Assembly: GCF_010727125.1 (NCBI RefSeq)
Contig: NZ_AP022564.1
Span: 4,092,001-4,156,000 of the forward strand
DNA length: 64,000 bases
Source: Mycolicibacter terrae
GTDB taxonomy: Bacteria; Actinomycetota; Actinomycetes; Mycobacteriales; Mycobacteriaceae
Direction: 5' to 3'
Part shown: one piece after another, positions 7,412 to 16,869 of the stretch
How positions within the stretch are numbered: the first letter of the stretch is position 1
How the letters are laid out: each line of letters begins with the position of its first letter
The notes under the pieces: model-generated
The model's input: the letters and a program-made list of their open reading frames with translations, nothing else
Told to the model about the DNA's origin: nothing
Database searches by the model: none
Translations under genes and position numbers: made by a program

Positions 7412-10327
7412 GTGTTCGCCTGGTGGGGTCGAACTGTATACCGCTACCGGTTCATCGTAATCGGCGTGATGGTGGCGCTCTGCTTGGGCGGTGGGGTCTA
7501 CGGCATGAGTCTGGGTGACCATGTCACCCAAAGTGGCTTCTACGACGACGGCAGTCAGTCGGTCAAGGCCTCGGTCCTCGGCGACGAGGTGTACGGCCGA
7601 GATCGCACCAGTCATGTGGTGGCGGTGTTCACCGCGCCGGAGGGCGAGACCGTCGACGATAAGGCGTGGTTCGACGGGATCAAGAACGGGCTGAACAAGG
7701 TCAAGGCCGATCATCCCGATCAGATCATGAGCTGGGTCGGCTACTTCACCAATCCCGAAGCGCTCGCCAACATGGCCGACCCGGCCAAGAAGCACGCCTT
7801 CGCTTCGATCCAGATCGAGGGCGACGACGACGACACCATCCTCAAGAATTTCCAGACGGCCGAACCCGACTTACAGAAACTCGACGGCGGCAAGGTCGAA
7901 CTCGGCGGTCTGCAACCGATCGCCAGCGCACTGACCGGGACCATTGCCAGCGACCAGCAGCGCATGGAGGTGCTGGCCCTTCCGCTGGTGGCGGTGGTGT
8001 TGTTCTTCGTGTTCGGCGGGGTGATCGCCGCCAGCCTGCCGGTAATCGTCGGCGGTTTGAGTATCGCCGGGGCGACGGGCATCCTGCAGCTCACCACCCA
8101 TTTCGGGCCGGTGCACTTCTTCGCCCAGCCGGTGGTCTCGCTGATCGGTCTCGGTATCGCGATCGACTACGGCCTGTTCGTGGTGAGCCGGTTCCGAGAG
8201 GAGATCGCCGAGGGCTATGACACCGAGGCCGCGGTCCGGCGCTCGGTGATGACCGCCGGACGCACGGTGGTGTTCTCGGCGGTGCTGATCATCGCCTCGT
8301 GCGCCAGCTTGCTGGTGCTGCCGCAGGGTTTCGTGCACTCGTTGACCTATGCGTTCTTCGCCGCGGTGGGGCTGGCGGCACTGCTGTCGATCACCCTGCT
8401 GCCGGCCATCCTGGGCGTGCTGGGCTCCAACGTCGACGCGCTCGGGGTCCGCACGCTCTACCGTGTTCCGTTCCTGCGGGACTGGGAGTTCTCCAACCGC
8501 ATCATCGGCTGGTTCGCCGAGAAGACCCAGAAGACCAAGACCCGCGAAGAGGTCGAGGCCGGCTTCTGGGGCAAGCTGGTCAACTTCGTGATGAAGCGGC
8601 CGTTGGCGTTTGCGATCCCGATCGTGGTCGCGATGATCCTGCTGATCATCCCGCTGGGCAAGCTGACGTTCGGCGGGATGAGCGAGAAGTACCTGCCGCC
8701 GGACAACACCGCCCGGGTGGCCCAGGAGCACTTCGACGAGATCTTTCCCGGTTTCCGCACCGAGAAGCTGACGCTGGTGATCCAGAGCACCGCCGACAAG
8801 CCGGTCTCCGATCAGCAGGTCGCCGACATCCGCAACCGGGCCATGGCGATCAGCGGCTTCGTCGAGCCGGACGACGACCCGGCCGAGATGTGGAAGGAGC
8901 GTCCGTATCTGCCCGGAGCGTCGAAGGACCACTCCGCCCGGGTGATTGAGAACGGCCTGATCAACCGCAACGACGCGGCCCAGAAGATCAAGGCGCTGCG
9001 CGCCATGAGCACACCCAAGGGCCTCACCGTGCTGGTTGGTGGCACCCCCGCGCTTGAGCAGGACAGCATCCACGCGATGGTCGACAAAGGGCCACTGATG
9101 CTGGTGATCCTGCTGACCACCACCACCTTGTTGATGTTCCTGGCGTTCGGCTCACTGGTGCTGCCGTTGAAGGCGGCGGTGATGAGCGCGCTGACCATCG
9201 GGGCGACGATGGGAATCCTCACCTGGATGTTCGTCGACGGGCACGGCGCCGGGCTGCTGAATTTCACTCCCACACCGTTGATGGTGGTGGTGATCGCGCT
9301 GGTTGTCGCGGTCGGCTGGGGTCTGGCCACCGACTACGAGGTGTTCCTGGTCTCCCGGATGGTGGAGGCCCGAGAATCCGGGATGTCGACCACCGAAGCC
9401 ATCCGGATCGGTACGGCGACCACCGGGCGGCTGATCACCGCCGCCGCCCTGATTCTCGCCGTGGTTGCCGCGTCGTTCGTGTTCTCCGATCTGGTGATGA
9501 TGAAGTACCTGGCGTTCGGCCTGATGGCGGCGCTGCTGCTGGACGCCACCGTGATCCGGATGTTCCTGGTGCCGTCGGTGATGAAGCTGCTCGGCGACGA
9601 CTGTTGGTGGGCTCCGCGCTGGATGAAGCGCCTGCAGAACCGGATCGGGCTGGGCGAGATCCGGCTGCCCGACGAGCGGCGGAAGGTGACCCGCCGCTTC
9701 CCGGCGGCGACGGCCGCGCCGACGCCGGTAGGTGCCGCCGCGCCGCGGCCCGCGCACGACCCCACGCACCCCGCCCCGAGCGGATCCGTCCAGGCCCGCC
9801 CGCGCCCAGTCGAACAGTTGCCGACCAGGCCGGTGACCGGCAATCCGTCGGGCGCCCGGACCAACCGGATCAGCACCGGTCCCGACGAGCCGCCCACCAC
9901 CCGGTTCTCGGCGGCCGAGGCGGTGACCGAGCGGGTGGAGTCCCCCGGCAACGACGGGGCCGTTCCGGAACGCGAGATCGAGTCATGGCTCGGCGAACTG
10001 CGCGGTGGCCGTGGCGCGCCGTCGTCGCGCCCGCGGGGCCGACCCGACACCCCGGAGTCGCAGCCCTCCGAGGAGCAGACGCGATCGCTGCCCAAGCCCC
10101 CGGAAAGCCCGGAGGCCGAGAACGTCGAGAACGCCCCCACCACGGCCATCCCGGTTCCGGGTTCCCCGGGCGCCCCCTCGAACCCCCCGGACCCGGACAA
10201 CCCGCCGACCGAGAAGCTCACCGCTCCCGGCGACCAGGGCGACAAATCCGGCGACAACCCGCAGCGGCGCGGTGCCGCCGGTGGTCTCAGTGCGGCGGAG
10301 CTGCTGCGTCGGGAGGGCCGGTACTGA
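7412..10327 (+). CDS. mmpL3: Trehalose monomycolate flippase MmpL3
   Basis: RND-family inner-membrane transporter that moves trehalose monomycolate out for mycolic-acid envelope assembly; essential in mycobacteria and the target of several inhibitors. The 971-aa protein has an N-terminal membrane helix, two repeats of periplasmic domain plus helix bundle, and the two proton-relay Asp-Tyr pairs at D252/Y253 (GLGIAIDYGLF) and D641/Y642 (GWGLATDYEVF). The last about 200 residues are proline-rich and disordered, ending AELLRREGRY. GTG 7412 has GAGGAG at 7399-7404. Its 3' end overlaps the convergent gene by 41 bp. Gene order around it matches Rv0206c. Confidence 0.96.
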   Translation: MFAWWGRTVYRYRFIVIGVMVALCLGGGVYGMSLGDHVTQSGFYDDGSQSVKASVLGDEVYGRDRTSHVVAVFTAPEGETVDDKAWFDGIKNGLNKVKADHPDQIMSWVGYFTNPEALANMADPAKKHAFASIQIEGDDDDTILKNFQTAEPDLQKLDGGKVELGGLQPIASALTGTIASDQQRMEVLALPLVAVVLFFVFGGVIAASLPVIVGGLSIAGATGILQLTTHFGPVHFFAQPVVSLIGLGIAIDYGLFVVSRFREEIAEGYDTEAAVRRSVMTAGRTVVFSAVLIIASCASLLVLPQGFVHSLTYAFFAAVGLAALLSITLLPAILGVLGSNVDALGVRTLYRVPFLRDWEFSNRIIGWFAEKTQKTKTREEVEAGFWGKLVNFVMKRPLAFAIPIVVAMILLIIPLGKLTFGGMSEKYLPPDNTARVAQEHFDEIFPGFRTEKLTLVIQSTADKPVSDQQVADIRNRAMAISGFVEPDDDPAEMWKERPYLPGASKDHSARVIENGLINRNDAAQKIKALRAMSTPKGLTVLVGGTPALEQDSIHAMVDKGPLMLVILLTTTTLLMFLAFGSLVLPLKAAVMSALTIGATMGILTWMFVDGHGAGLLNFTPTPLMVVVIALVVAVGWGLATDYEVFLVSRMVEARESGMSTTEAIRIGTATTGRLITAAALILAVVAASFVFSDLVMMKYLAFGLMAALLLDATVIRMFLVPSVMKLLGDDCWWAPRWMKRLQNRIGLGEIRLPDERRKVTRRFPAATAAPTPVGAAAPRPAHDPTHPAPSGSVQARPRPVEQLPTRPVTGNPSGARTNRISTGPDEPPTTRFSAAEAVTERVESPGNDGAVPEREIESWLGELRGGRGAPSSRPRGRPDTPESQPSEEQTRSLPKPPESPEAENVENAPTTAIPVPGSPGAPSNPPDPDNPPTEKLTAPGDQGDKSGDNPQRRGAAGGLSAAELLRREGRY

Positions 10328-11423
10328 TCGTGACGGCCGGTGGGTCTGACGACGTGTCGGACACGCTGTCGTCCGACGGACCGACCAGGACCCGCACCGC
10401 CCGGTCGATGAAGGCGATCAGCGGGACCGCCAGCAGCGCGCCCACGATGCCCGCCAGGATTCCTCCGGTGGAGATTCCCAGCACCACCGCCAGCGGGTGG
10501 ATCGACACCGCGCGGCCCATCACCAACGGCTGCAGCACATGGGCTTCCAGCTGGTTGACCGCGATGATCAGGCCCAGGGTCACCAACGCATAGATCCAGC
10601 CCTTGGCGATCAGCGCGACGAGCACCGCCAGCAGTCCGGTGAGCACCGCACCGACCAAAGGAATGAAAGCGCCCAGGAACACCAGGGAGGCCAGCGGCAG
10701 CGCCAACGGCACCGCCATGATCGCCAGACCGACGCCGATTCCGACGGCGTCGACCAGCGCCACCAGGAAGGTGGCCCGGATGTAGCCGATCAGCGACTCG
10801 AAGCCGGCGATCCCGGCCTCGTGCACCCGTTCGCGCACCTCACTCGGGAAGAACTTGACGACGAACCGCCAGATGTTGCGGCCGCCGTAGAGGAAGAAGA
10901 TCAGCGTGAACAGTACGACGAAGGCGCCGGTGAAGATCTTGGTGATGATCTCGGCCGTCGACAGCGCCCCGCTGGTCAGCTTGGCCTGATTGTTGCGCAA
11001 CCCGGTGATAACGGTGTCGCCGGCGCTGTCGATCTGATCGCGGCTGAGATGCAGAGGCCCCTCGGTCAGCCACCGCTGGGTCGAGTTGACCACCTGGGTG
11101 ACCTGCTCGACCAGGCCGGGCACCCCGTCGATGAACTGGTCGACCACGAAGCTCAGCAATCCGGCGAGCGCCGCCAGCCCGCCGAGCAGCAGCAGGAACA
11201 CCGCCAAGCCGCGCGGCACCCCGCGCCGGTCGAGCCAATCCACGCCGGGCAGCAGCAACGCCGACATCATCATCGCCAGCGCCACCGGGACGACGATCAC
11301 TTCGAGCCGCCGGGCGATCAGCAGTACCACCAGCGCCGCGGCGAACAACACCAGCAGGCGCCAGGCCCACGCCGCCGCCTTGCGCACCGTGGGATGTACG
11401 GATTCGTCTGCGCTGGCTGACAT
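10287..11423 (-). CDS. AI-2E/PerM-family membrane protein, Rv0205 type
   Basis: A 378-aa polytopic membrane protein of the AI-2 exporter/PerM permease family. It shows paired N-terminal helices, a soluble middle segment and a C-terminal helix block with FLGAFIPLVGAVLTG and LEAHVLQPLVMGR, both typical of the family. Substrate unknown. ATG 11423 is preferred over an upstream in-frame start because TACGCT (11430-11435) lies 6 nt before it. The last 41 bp overlap the mmpL3 3' end. Confidence 0.88.
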   Translation of the reverse strand: MSASADESVHPTVRKAAAWAWRLLVLFAAALVVLLIARRLEVIVVPVALAMMMSALLLPGVDWLDRRGVPRGLAVFLLLLGGLAALAGLLSFVVDQFIDGVPGLVEQVTQVVNSTQRWLTEGPLHLSRDQIDSAGDTVITGLRNNQAKLTSGALSTAEIITKIFTGAFVVLFTLIFFLYGGRNIWRFVVKFFPSEVRERVHEAGIAGFESLIGYIRATFLVALVDAVGIGVGLAIMAVPLALPLASLVFLGAFIPLVGAVLTGLLAVLVALIAKGWIYALVTLGLIIAVNQLEAHVLQPLVMGRAVSIHPLAVVLGISTGGILAGIVGALLAVPLIAFIDRAVRVLVGPSDDSVSDTSSDPPAVTISTGPPDAAAPPH

Positions 11424-11501
11424 CCCGGTAGCGTAACGATGCCGCAGCGGGAGCACATCGAGTAGCCGAATATCCATGGCGCGCCGTTAACCTCTAATTC
11501 C

Positions 11502-12683
11502 GTGTCCCACGACGTGATCGGCGCCCCGCCCCGGGCCCCGCAACGTCCCGCCGGCGCCCGCTACCGGTGGGTGCGTCCGGTGATCCTCGGTGTCATCGCG
11601 GTGGTGCTGACCGTCGAGGTCGTGCTGGTGTGGGACCAGCTGGCCACCGCATGGCGCAGTCTGTGCAGCGCCGACGGTCGGTGGCTGTTCGGCGCGGTTC
11701 TGGCGGCGGCGGCGTCCATGCACAGCTTCGCGCAGATCCAGCGCACGCTGCTGCGCTCGGCCGGGGTGACCGTGAGCCAGTGGCGATCCGAGGCCGCCTT
11801 CTACGCCGCCAACTCGCTGAGCACCACGCTGCCCGGGGGTCCGGTGCTGTCGACGACCTTCCTGTACCGGCAGCAACGGCGCTGGGGAGCGTCGCCGGTG
11901 GTGGCGTCGTGGCAGCTGGTGATGTCGGGAGTGCTGCAGGCGGTCGGGCTGGCACTGTTGGGGCTCGGCGGGGCTTTCCTGCTCGGGGCACGCAACAATC
12001 CGTTCATCCTGCTGCTGACCCTCGGCGGCTTCGTCGCGTTGCTGCTGCTGGCCCAGGCGGTCGCATCACGGCCGGAGCTGATCGACGGTATCGGTGTCCG
12101 CGCGCTGTGCTGGGTCAACTCGGTGCGCGACAAGCCCGCCGGCACCGGCCTGGCGGCCTGGCGCGGACTGCTGGCGCAACTGGAATCGGTCAGCCTGGGC
12201 CGCCGAGCGGCGTCGACGGCATTCAGCTGGTCGGTGTTCAACTGGGTCGCCGACATCGCCTGCCTGGCGTGCGCGGCCTATGCCGCCGGCGGACGGGCGT
12301 CGGTGGCCGGTTTGACGGTGGCCTACGCCGCCGCCCGTGCCGCAGGAACGATTCCGCTGATCCCGGGCGGACTGCTGGTCGTCGAGGCGGTGTTGGTGCC
12401 GGGCCTGGTGTCCAGCGGGATGAGCCTGCCGGACGCCATCTCCGCGGTCCTGGTCTATCGGCTGATCAGCTGGCTGCTCGTCGGCGCCGTCGGTTGGGTG
12501 GTGTTCTTCTTCGTCTTCCGCACCGAGGACGCCGCCGACGGTGGCGCTACCGAACCGCCACCGGCTGAGTCACCCCGCCGGCCGGCGGGCCACTCACCGG
12601 CAGGCCGCCGCCGGGCAGCCCGCCCGGCAGTCCGCCCTGAGCCTGTGCGGCCTGCAGCAGCCCGAGCACCTGCGGCAGGCTGA
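11502..12683 (+). CDS. Lysylphosphatidylglycerol-synthase-TM-like membrane protein, Rv0204c type
   Basis: A 393-aa integral membrane protein with about eight helices, in the flippase-like UPF0104/LPG synthase TM superfamily. Features include NSLSTTLPGGPVLSTTF and the later RAAGTIPLIPGGLLVVEAVL, both typical. Function unknown. GTG 11502 follows TAACCT (11488-11493) by 8 nt, suggesting a leaderless mRNA. The last about 45 residues, Arg/Pro/Ala-rich, are antisense to the hemophore gene (137-bp convergent overlap), so the tail may be fortuitous. Confidence 0.8.
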   Translation: MSHDVIGAPPRAPQRPAGARYRWVRPVILGVIAVVLTVEVVLVWDQLATAWRSLCSADGRWLFGAVLAAAASMHSFAQIQRTLLRSAGVTVSQWRSEAAFYAANSLSTTLPGGPVLSTTFLYRQQRRWGASPVVASWQLVMSGVLQAVGLALLGLGGAFLLGARNNPFILLLTLGGFVALLLLAQAVASRPELIDGIGVRALCWVNSVRDKPAGTGLAAWRGLLAQLESVSLGRRAASTAFSWSVFNWVADIACLACAAYAAGGRASVAGLTVAYAAARAAGTIPLIPGGLLVVEAVLVPGLVSSGMSLPDAISAVLVYRLISWLLVGAVGWVVFFFVFRTEDAADGGATEPPPAESPRRPAGHSPAGRRRAARPAVRPEPVRPAAARAPAAG

Positions 12684-13050
12684 GCGCCAGCTTGCACTGG
12701 TCGCTCACCTCCGTCACCGGCGCGGTGATCTTGGCCAGGTCATCGCCGACCTTCGGGTTGGCGTCGAAGTAGCTCTTGAGGTTTGCCAGGGTCTGCGGGC
12801 CCGGTTGCTGCTGCAGGGCCCCGGTGAGCACCTGGTTGGTGTCCGGGTGCGAGTCGAGGTAGTCGCCGGTGGAGGTGACGGCCTTACCCACCGTCCGGGC
12901 GAGCTCGCTGGCCACGCAGGGGTCCTTGGAAGCGGTCGCCGAGGGCGCGGACGGGACCGCCAGGACGGTGGCGGTGACAGCGCCGCCCAGGGCGGCGGCG
13001 GCGATCACGCCCGACAGGCTGCGCCGCAGGGCGGCACGGGTGATATTCAC
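12547..13050 (-). CDS. Secreted hemophore-related protein, Rv0203 type
   Basis: A 167-aa exported protein; Rv0203 of M. tuberculosis binds haem and hands it to MmpL3/MmpL11 domains. A signal peptide runs to about residue 40 (APSATA-SKDPC). The mature part has the cysteine pair C45/C119, and Y64-LDS-H68 in GDYLDSHPDTN, matching the Tyr-x3-His haem ligands known in Rv0203. The C-terminal 27 residues are Gly/Pro-rich. GTG 13050 is chosen because AGGAG lies 5 nt upstream and a full signal peptide follows. It is divergent from mmpL11, a conserved and functionally sensible neighbour. Confidence 0.85.
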   Translation of the reverse strand: MNITRAALRRSLSGVIAAAALGGAVTATVLAVPSAPSATASKDPCVASELARTVGKAVTSTGDYLDSHPDTNQVLTGALQQQPGPQTLANLKSYFDANPKVGDDLAKITAPVTEVSDQCKLALSLPQVLGLLQAAQAQGGLPGGLPGGGLPVSGPPAGGVTQPVAVR

Positions 13051-13363
13051 GAACACTCCTAACAACTGGCGAGATTCCCGGTCGGTTCCGCCACGCTGCG
13101 GACGCGCACTGGTGTTCTGCTGCCGAAGGATGCTCCGCGGGCGGCACCGGCACGATCCGAGAGGTCCGAGCGCCATCCTGTCAGCAACCACCGGCCGCCG
13201 CCACCCGAGCACACGTCGGCCTGGTCACAGTGCGGTTCCCAGACGGCATCAGACCAGCTCAGAGGCGAGGAGAAACCGCCAGCGCAACAGCCGGCTGCGG
13301 TAGGCTCGCAGCACGCGACGCACCGGTGCGGGCGAGAGCGGGGAGACCGAAATCCAGCAGTTA
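13051..13363. other. Divergent intergenic region, hemophore / mmpL11
   Basis: 313 bp without a convincing gene. It should hold the promoters of both flanking genes. TAGGCT (13301-13306) could be a -10 for mmpL11, followed by a small palindrome CGCACCGGTGCG (13319-13330). No iron-box-like sequence was recognised. Confidence 0.4.
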
Positions 13364-16348
13364 ATGATGCGCTTCAGCAGCAACCTGCGCAGATTCCGCT
13401 GGGTGGTCTTCACAGGTTGGCTCCTGGCTGTGGTCCCGGCGCTCTACCTTGCCGCCACCCAGTCCGGTCACCTCACCGGCGGGGGCTTCGAGGTGGAGGG
13501 TTCGCAGTCGCTCCACGTGCAGTATCAGCTCGAGGACCACTTCCCCGACCAGGGCGCTTCGCCACTGGCATTGGTAGCCGCCCCGCGCGCCGAGGCCACC
13601 TACCAGGACATGCGGCACGCCGTCGCGTTGCTGCAGCAGGTTGCCGGCGAAGCCTCCAGCGTGACGGTGATTCCCGATCACACCCAGCCGCCGCCACGGC
13701 CCGACCGGCCCTACGTGGTGTCGCTCCGGGTGGACTTCAACAACACCGGAGCGGTCGACGTCGCCAAGAAGCTGCGGACCAAGCTGGGGGTGGAAGGCGA
13801 GCAACCCGGCCGGATCGAGAACGGTTCGGTGAACCTGTACGTGATCGGGCAGGGCGCGCTGGGGGCGGCGGCATCGGCGAAGACCAAGCAGGACATCGCG
13901 GCGGCCGAGCAGTGGAACATGCCGATCGTGCTGATCGTGTTGCTGGCGGTGTTCGGCTCCCTGGCGGCCGCCGCCATCCCGCTGGCGCTCGGGATCGGCA
14001 CCGTGATCGTCACCATGGGGCTGGTCTACCTGCTGTCGATGTTCACCGCGATGTCGGTGTTCGTCACCTCGACGGTGTCGATGTTCGGGATCGCGCTGGC
14101 GATCGACTACTCGCTGTTCATCCTGATGCGCTACCGCGAGGAACTGCGGGCCGGCCGCCAGCCCCAGGAGGCGGTCGACGCCGCGATGGCGACGTCCGGG
14201 CTGGCGGTGGTGCTGTCCGGCCTGACCGTGGTGGCCTCGCTGACCGGCCTTTATCTGATCAACACGCCGGTGCTGGTGTCGATGGCCACCGGGGCGATCC
14301 TGGCGGTCTCCGTTGCGGTGCTGGCGGCGGTCAGCCTCACCCCGGTGGTGCTGGCCGTGTTCGGTCGCCCGGTCGCCAAACGGTCGGCTTTGCTGCACTG
14401 GTCACGCAGCCCGCAGAACGTGCCGTCACGGTTCTGGGCCCGCTGGACGGCTTGGGTGATGCGCCGCCCGTGGGTGTCGGCGCTGCTGGCTGCCGGTTTT
14501 TTGCTGGCACTCGCGGCGCCGGCGCTGTCGCTGGAGCAGGGCAACAGCATGCTGCGTCAGTTCGACTCCTCCCATGAGATCCGCGGCGGGGTCGCCGCGG
14601 CAGCCCAGGCCCTCGGCCCCGGTGCGTTGGGGCCGGTCCGGGTGCTGGTCACCATCCCCGGCGCGAACGCGTCGGCGCCCTCGCACGCCCAGACCTTCTC
14701 GGCGGTCCGTCAGGCGATGACGCAGGCGCCCAACATCGCCTCGGTGTCCCCGCCGGTCTTCGGCAACGACGACAGCAGTGGCCTGCTGTCCGCGGTGCTG
14801 TCGGTCGATCCCGAGGACATGGGCGCGCGCGAGACCATCGATTGGATGCGCGAACACCTTCCCGCGGCGGCCGGTTCGCCGTCGGTGCGAGTGGACGTCG
14901 GCGGGCCGACCGCGTTGATCAAGGACTTCGACGACCGGGTCGCGGCAGCCGAACCCATGGTGCTGGTGTTCGTCGCGTTGATCGCGTTCCTGATGCTGTT
15001 GATCTCGATCCAGTCGGTGTTCCTGGCGTTCAAGGGCGTCGTGATGACGGTGCTGTCGGTGGCCGCCGCCTACGGAAGCCTGGTGGCGGTGTTCCAGTGG
15101 GGGTGGCTGGAACGACTCGGGCTCGCGCCCACCGGGTCGATCGACAGCTTCATCCCGCCGATCGTGCTGGCCATGACGTTCGGCCTGTCGATGGACTACG
15201 AGATCTTCCTGCTGACCCGGATCCGGGAACGATTCCTGCAGTCCGGCAACACCCATGACGCCGTAGCCCACGGTGTGAGCACCAGCGCGCGCACCATCAC
15301 CAGCGCCGCTCTGATCATGATCGCGGTATTCATCGGATTCGCGTTCGCCGGCATGCCACTGGTCGCCGAACTCGGGGTGGCCTGCGCGGTGGCGATCGCG
15401 GTGGACGCCACGGTGGTGCGATTGGTGCTGGTGCCGGCACTGATGGCGATGTTCGACGAGTGGAACTGGTGGCTGCCGCGCTGGCTGGCCCGGATCCTGC
15501 CCTCGGTGGACTTCGAGAAGCCGCTGCCCACAGTGGATCTGGGCGACGTCGTGGTGATCCCCGATGACATCTCCGCGCTGATCACGCCCAGCGCCGACCT
15601 GCGGGTGGTGGTGAAATCGGCGGCCCGGCTCAAAGACCTGGTTCCCGACGCCGTCTGTGTCGGCGACCCGCTGGCGCTGCGCGGCTGCGGCCACGCCGAG
15701 ATTGTCACCACCAAGATCGAAGCGCTGCCGGTCGGCGCGGCGGCGGCGCCCGCCGGCGGCAAGATGAGGGGCCACGCGCTGGCCAGACTGGCCGGCGGCT
15801 GGCAGGCGCGCACCGGCACCGGTCGGGCGATGCCGAAGGCGGTGCGGCCGGTGCACCCGGTCACGGTGTGGCGACGCCGGCTCGCGGTCGCGCTCGACGC
15901 GCTGGAAACCGAGGCGTGGGCGGCAAACGAAATCGGGCTCGAGATTCCGGCGCTGTCACGGCGGCGCCCGATGGAGACCGCGGCCGTCCAACTGCCCACC
16001 GGCGACCGGCTGCAGATTCCCACCTGCGCCGAGACGCTGCGGCTCAAGGGGTACCTGCTGATGTCGCGCAACAGCCGCCGGGACTACGCCGAGCTCGCCG
16101 AGCTCGCCGACGTGCTCGACCCGGAAACCGTTGCTGAGGCGCTCAGCGGGATCGACAGGTACTACTCTGGTCAACCAGCCGAACGACAATGGATGGCCAC
16201 GCAGCTGCTCTGTCGGCTCGCCGACCCGGAACCCGCCGAACGCGCGGAGGACGCCTCCGGCGACGGTGCGCTACCGGGCACGGACTGGGACCACGTCCGG
16301 GGCCGCTGCCTGGCTGTTGCGGTGGCGATGCTGGAGGAGGCGAGGTGA
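13364..16348 (+). CDS. mmpL11: MmpL11 RND transporter
   Basis: Inner-membrane RND transporter that in mycobacteria exports monomeromycolyl diacylglycerol and mycolate wax esters and takes part in haem uptake. The 994-aa protein has two repeats of periplasmic domain and helices, with proton-relay pairs D248/Y249 (GIALAIDYSLF) and D611/Y612 (GLSMDYEIF). A cytoplasmic domain of about 240 residues follows the last helix (from FEKPLPTVDL). ATG 13364 (or ATG 13367) is the start. The stop overlaps the next gene in GTGA. Placement beside the Rv0203-type hemophore supports the assignment. Confidence 0.95.
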   Translation: MMRFSSNLRRFRWVVFTGWLLAVVPALYLAATQSGHLTGGGFEVEGSQSLHVQYQLEDHFPDQGASPLALVAAPRAEATYQDMRHAVALLQQVAGEASSVTVIPDHTQPPPRPDRPYVVSLRVDFNNTGAVDVAKKLRTKLGVEGEQPGRIENGSVNLYVIGQGALGAAASAKTKQDIAAAEQWNMPIVLIVLLAVFGSLAAAAIPLALGIGTVIVTMGLVYLLSMFTAMSVFVTSTVSMFGIALAIDYSLFILMRYREELRAGRQPQEAVDAAMATSGLAVVLSGLTVVASLTGLYLINTPVLVSMATGAILAVSVAVLAAVSLTPVVLAVFGRPVAKRSALLHWSRSPQNVPSRFWARWTAWVMRRPWVSALLAAGFLLALAAPALSLEQGNSMLRQFDSSHEIRGGVAAAAQALGPGALGPVRVLVTIPGANASAPSHAQTFSAVRQAMTQAPNIASVSPPVFGNDDSSGLLSAVLSVDPEDMGARETIDWMREHLPAAAGSPSVRVDVGGPTALIKDFDDRVAAAEPMVLVFVALIAFLMLLISIQSVFLAFKGVVMTVLSVAAAYGSLVAVFQWGWLERLGLAPTGSIDSFIPPIVLAMTFGLSMDYEIFLLTRIRERFLQSGNTHDAVAHGVSTSARTITSAALIMIAVFIGFAFAGMPLVAELGVACAVAIAVDATVVRLVLVPALMAMFDEWNWWLPRWLARILPSVDFEKPLPTVDLGDVVVIPDDISALITPSADLRVVVKSAARLKDLVPDAVCVGDPLALRGCGHAEIVTTKIEALPVGAAAAPAGGKMRGHALARLAGGWQARTGTGRAMPKAVRPVHPVTVWRRRLAVALDALETEAWAANEIGLEIPALSRRRPMETAAVQLPTGDRLQIPTCAETLRLKGYLLMSRNSRRDYAELAELADVLDPETVAEALSGIDRYYSGQPAERQWMATQLLCRLADPEPAERAEDASGDGALPGTDWDHVRGRCLAVAVAMLEEAR

Positions 16349-16860
16349 CGTTGGCCGCGGACCGACGCCGTGGATCGCAGCCACCCCGGGCTGGTTCAAG
16401 ACCCGATTCCCGGCCCGGCAGCACCGACCGGCCGGTGGAGTTCTGGCCCACCTCTGCCATCCGCTCAGCCCTGCAGACCGGCGACATCGCCACCTGGCAG
16501 CTGATCGTGGTGGCCCTCAAACGCGACCCCTACGGGCGCACCGCCCGCCAGGTCGAAGAGGTGCTGGAGGGCACCGAACCCTATGGCATCTCCAAGGCGC
16601 TGTCGGAGGTGCTGACCCGAGCCCGCGCGCACCTGGAGGCCAACGAACGCGCCGAGGTCGCCCGCCACGTGCGGGTGCTGATCGAGCGGTCGGGCCTGAG
16701 CCGACAGGAATTCTGCTCGCGGGTCGGGGTGCCCCCCGACACGCTCAGCGAATACCTCGACGGCAAGGTCAGTCCGCCGGCCTCGCTGATGATCCGGATG
16801 CGCCGGCTGTCGGACCGGTTCGTCAAGATGCACACCCGCGGCACGCCCGACGCCATCTGA
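16345..16860 (+). CDS. Small HTH-like protein coupled to mmpL11, Rv0201c type
   Basis: A 171-aa soluble protein translationally coupled to mmpL11 (GTG 16345 in GTGA). The C-terminal about 60 residues look like an XRE-type helix-turn-helix: LIERSGLSRQEFCSRVGV, then TLSEYLDGKVSPP. The preceding region WQLIVVALKRDPYGRTARQ through ISKALSEVL resembles a winged-helix or bacteriophage-repressor flanking domain. It may regulate its own operon (inference). Convergent with omamB, 9 bp away. Confidence 0.7.
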   Translation: MTLAADRRRGSQPPRAGSRPDSRPGSTDRPVEFWPTSAIRSALQTGDIATWQLIVVALKRDPYGRTARQVEEVLEGTEPYGISKALSEVLTRARAHLEANERAEVARHVRVLIERSGLSRQEFCSRVGVPPDTLSEYLDGKVSPPASLMIRMRRLSDRFVKMHTRGTPDAI

Positions 16861-16869
16861 GGCCGCGGG

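Noticed and set aside
13319..13330. Palindrome CGCACCGGTGCG before mmpL11 as an operator
   Set aside because: Only 12 bp and GC-only in character; expected by chance in this DNA, and no known regulator site resembles it.
13361..14398. Long minus-strand frame across mmpL11
   Set aside because: Shadow of mmpL11 with biased composition (His/Gln/Arg) and no recognisable protein features.
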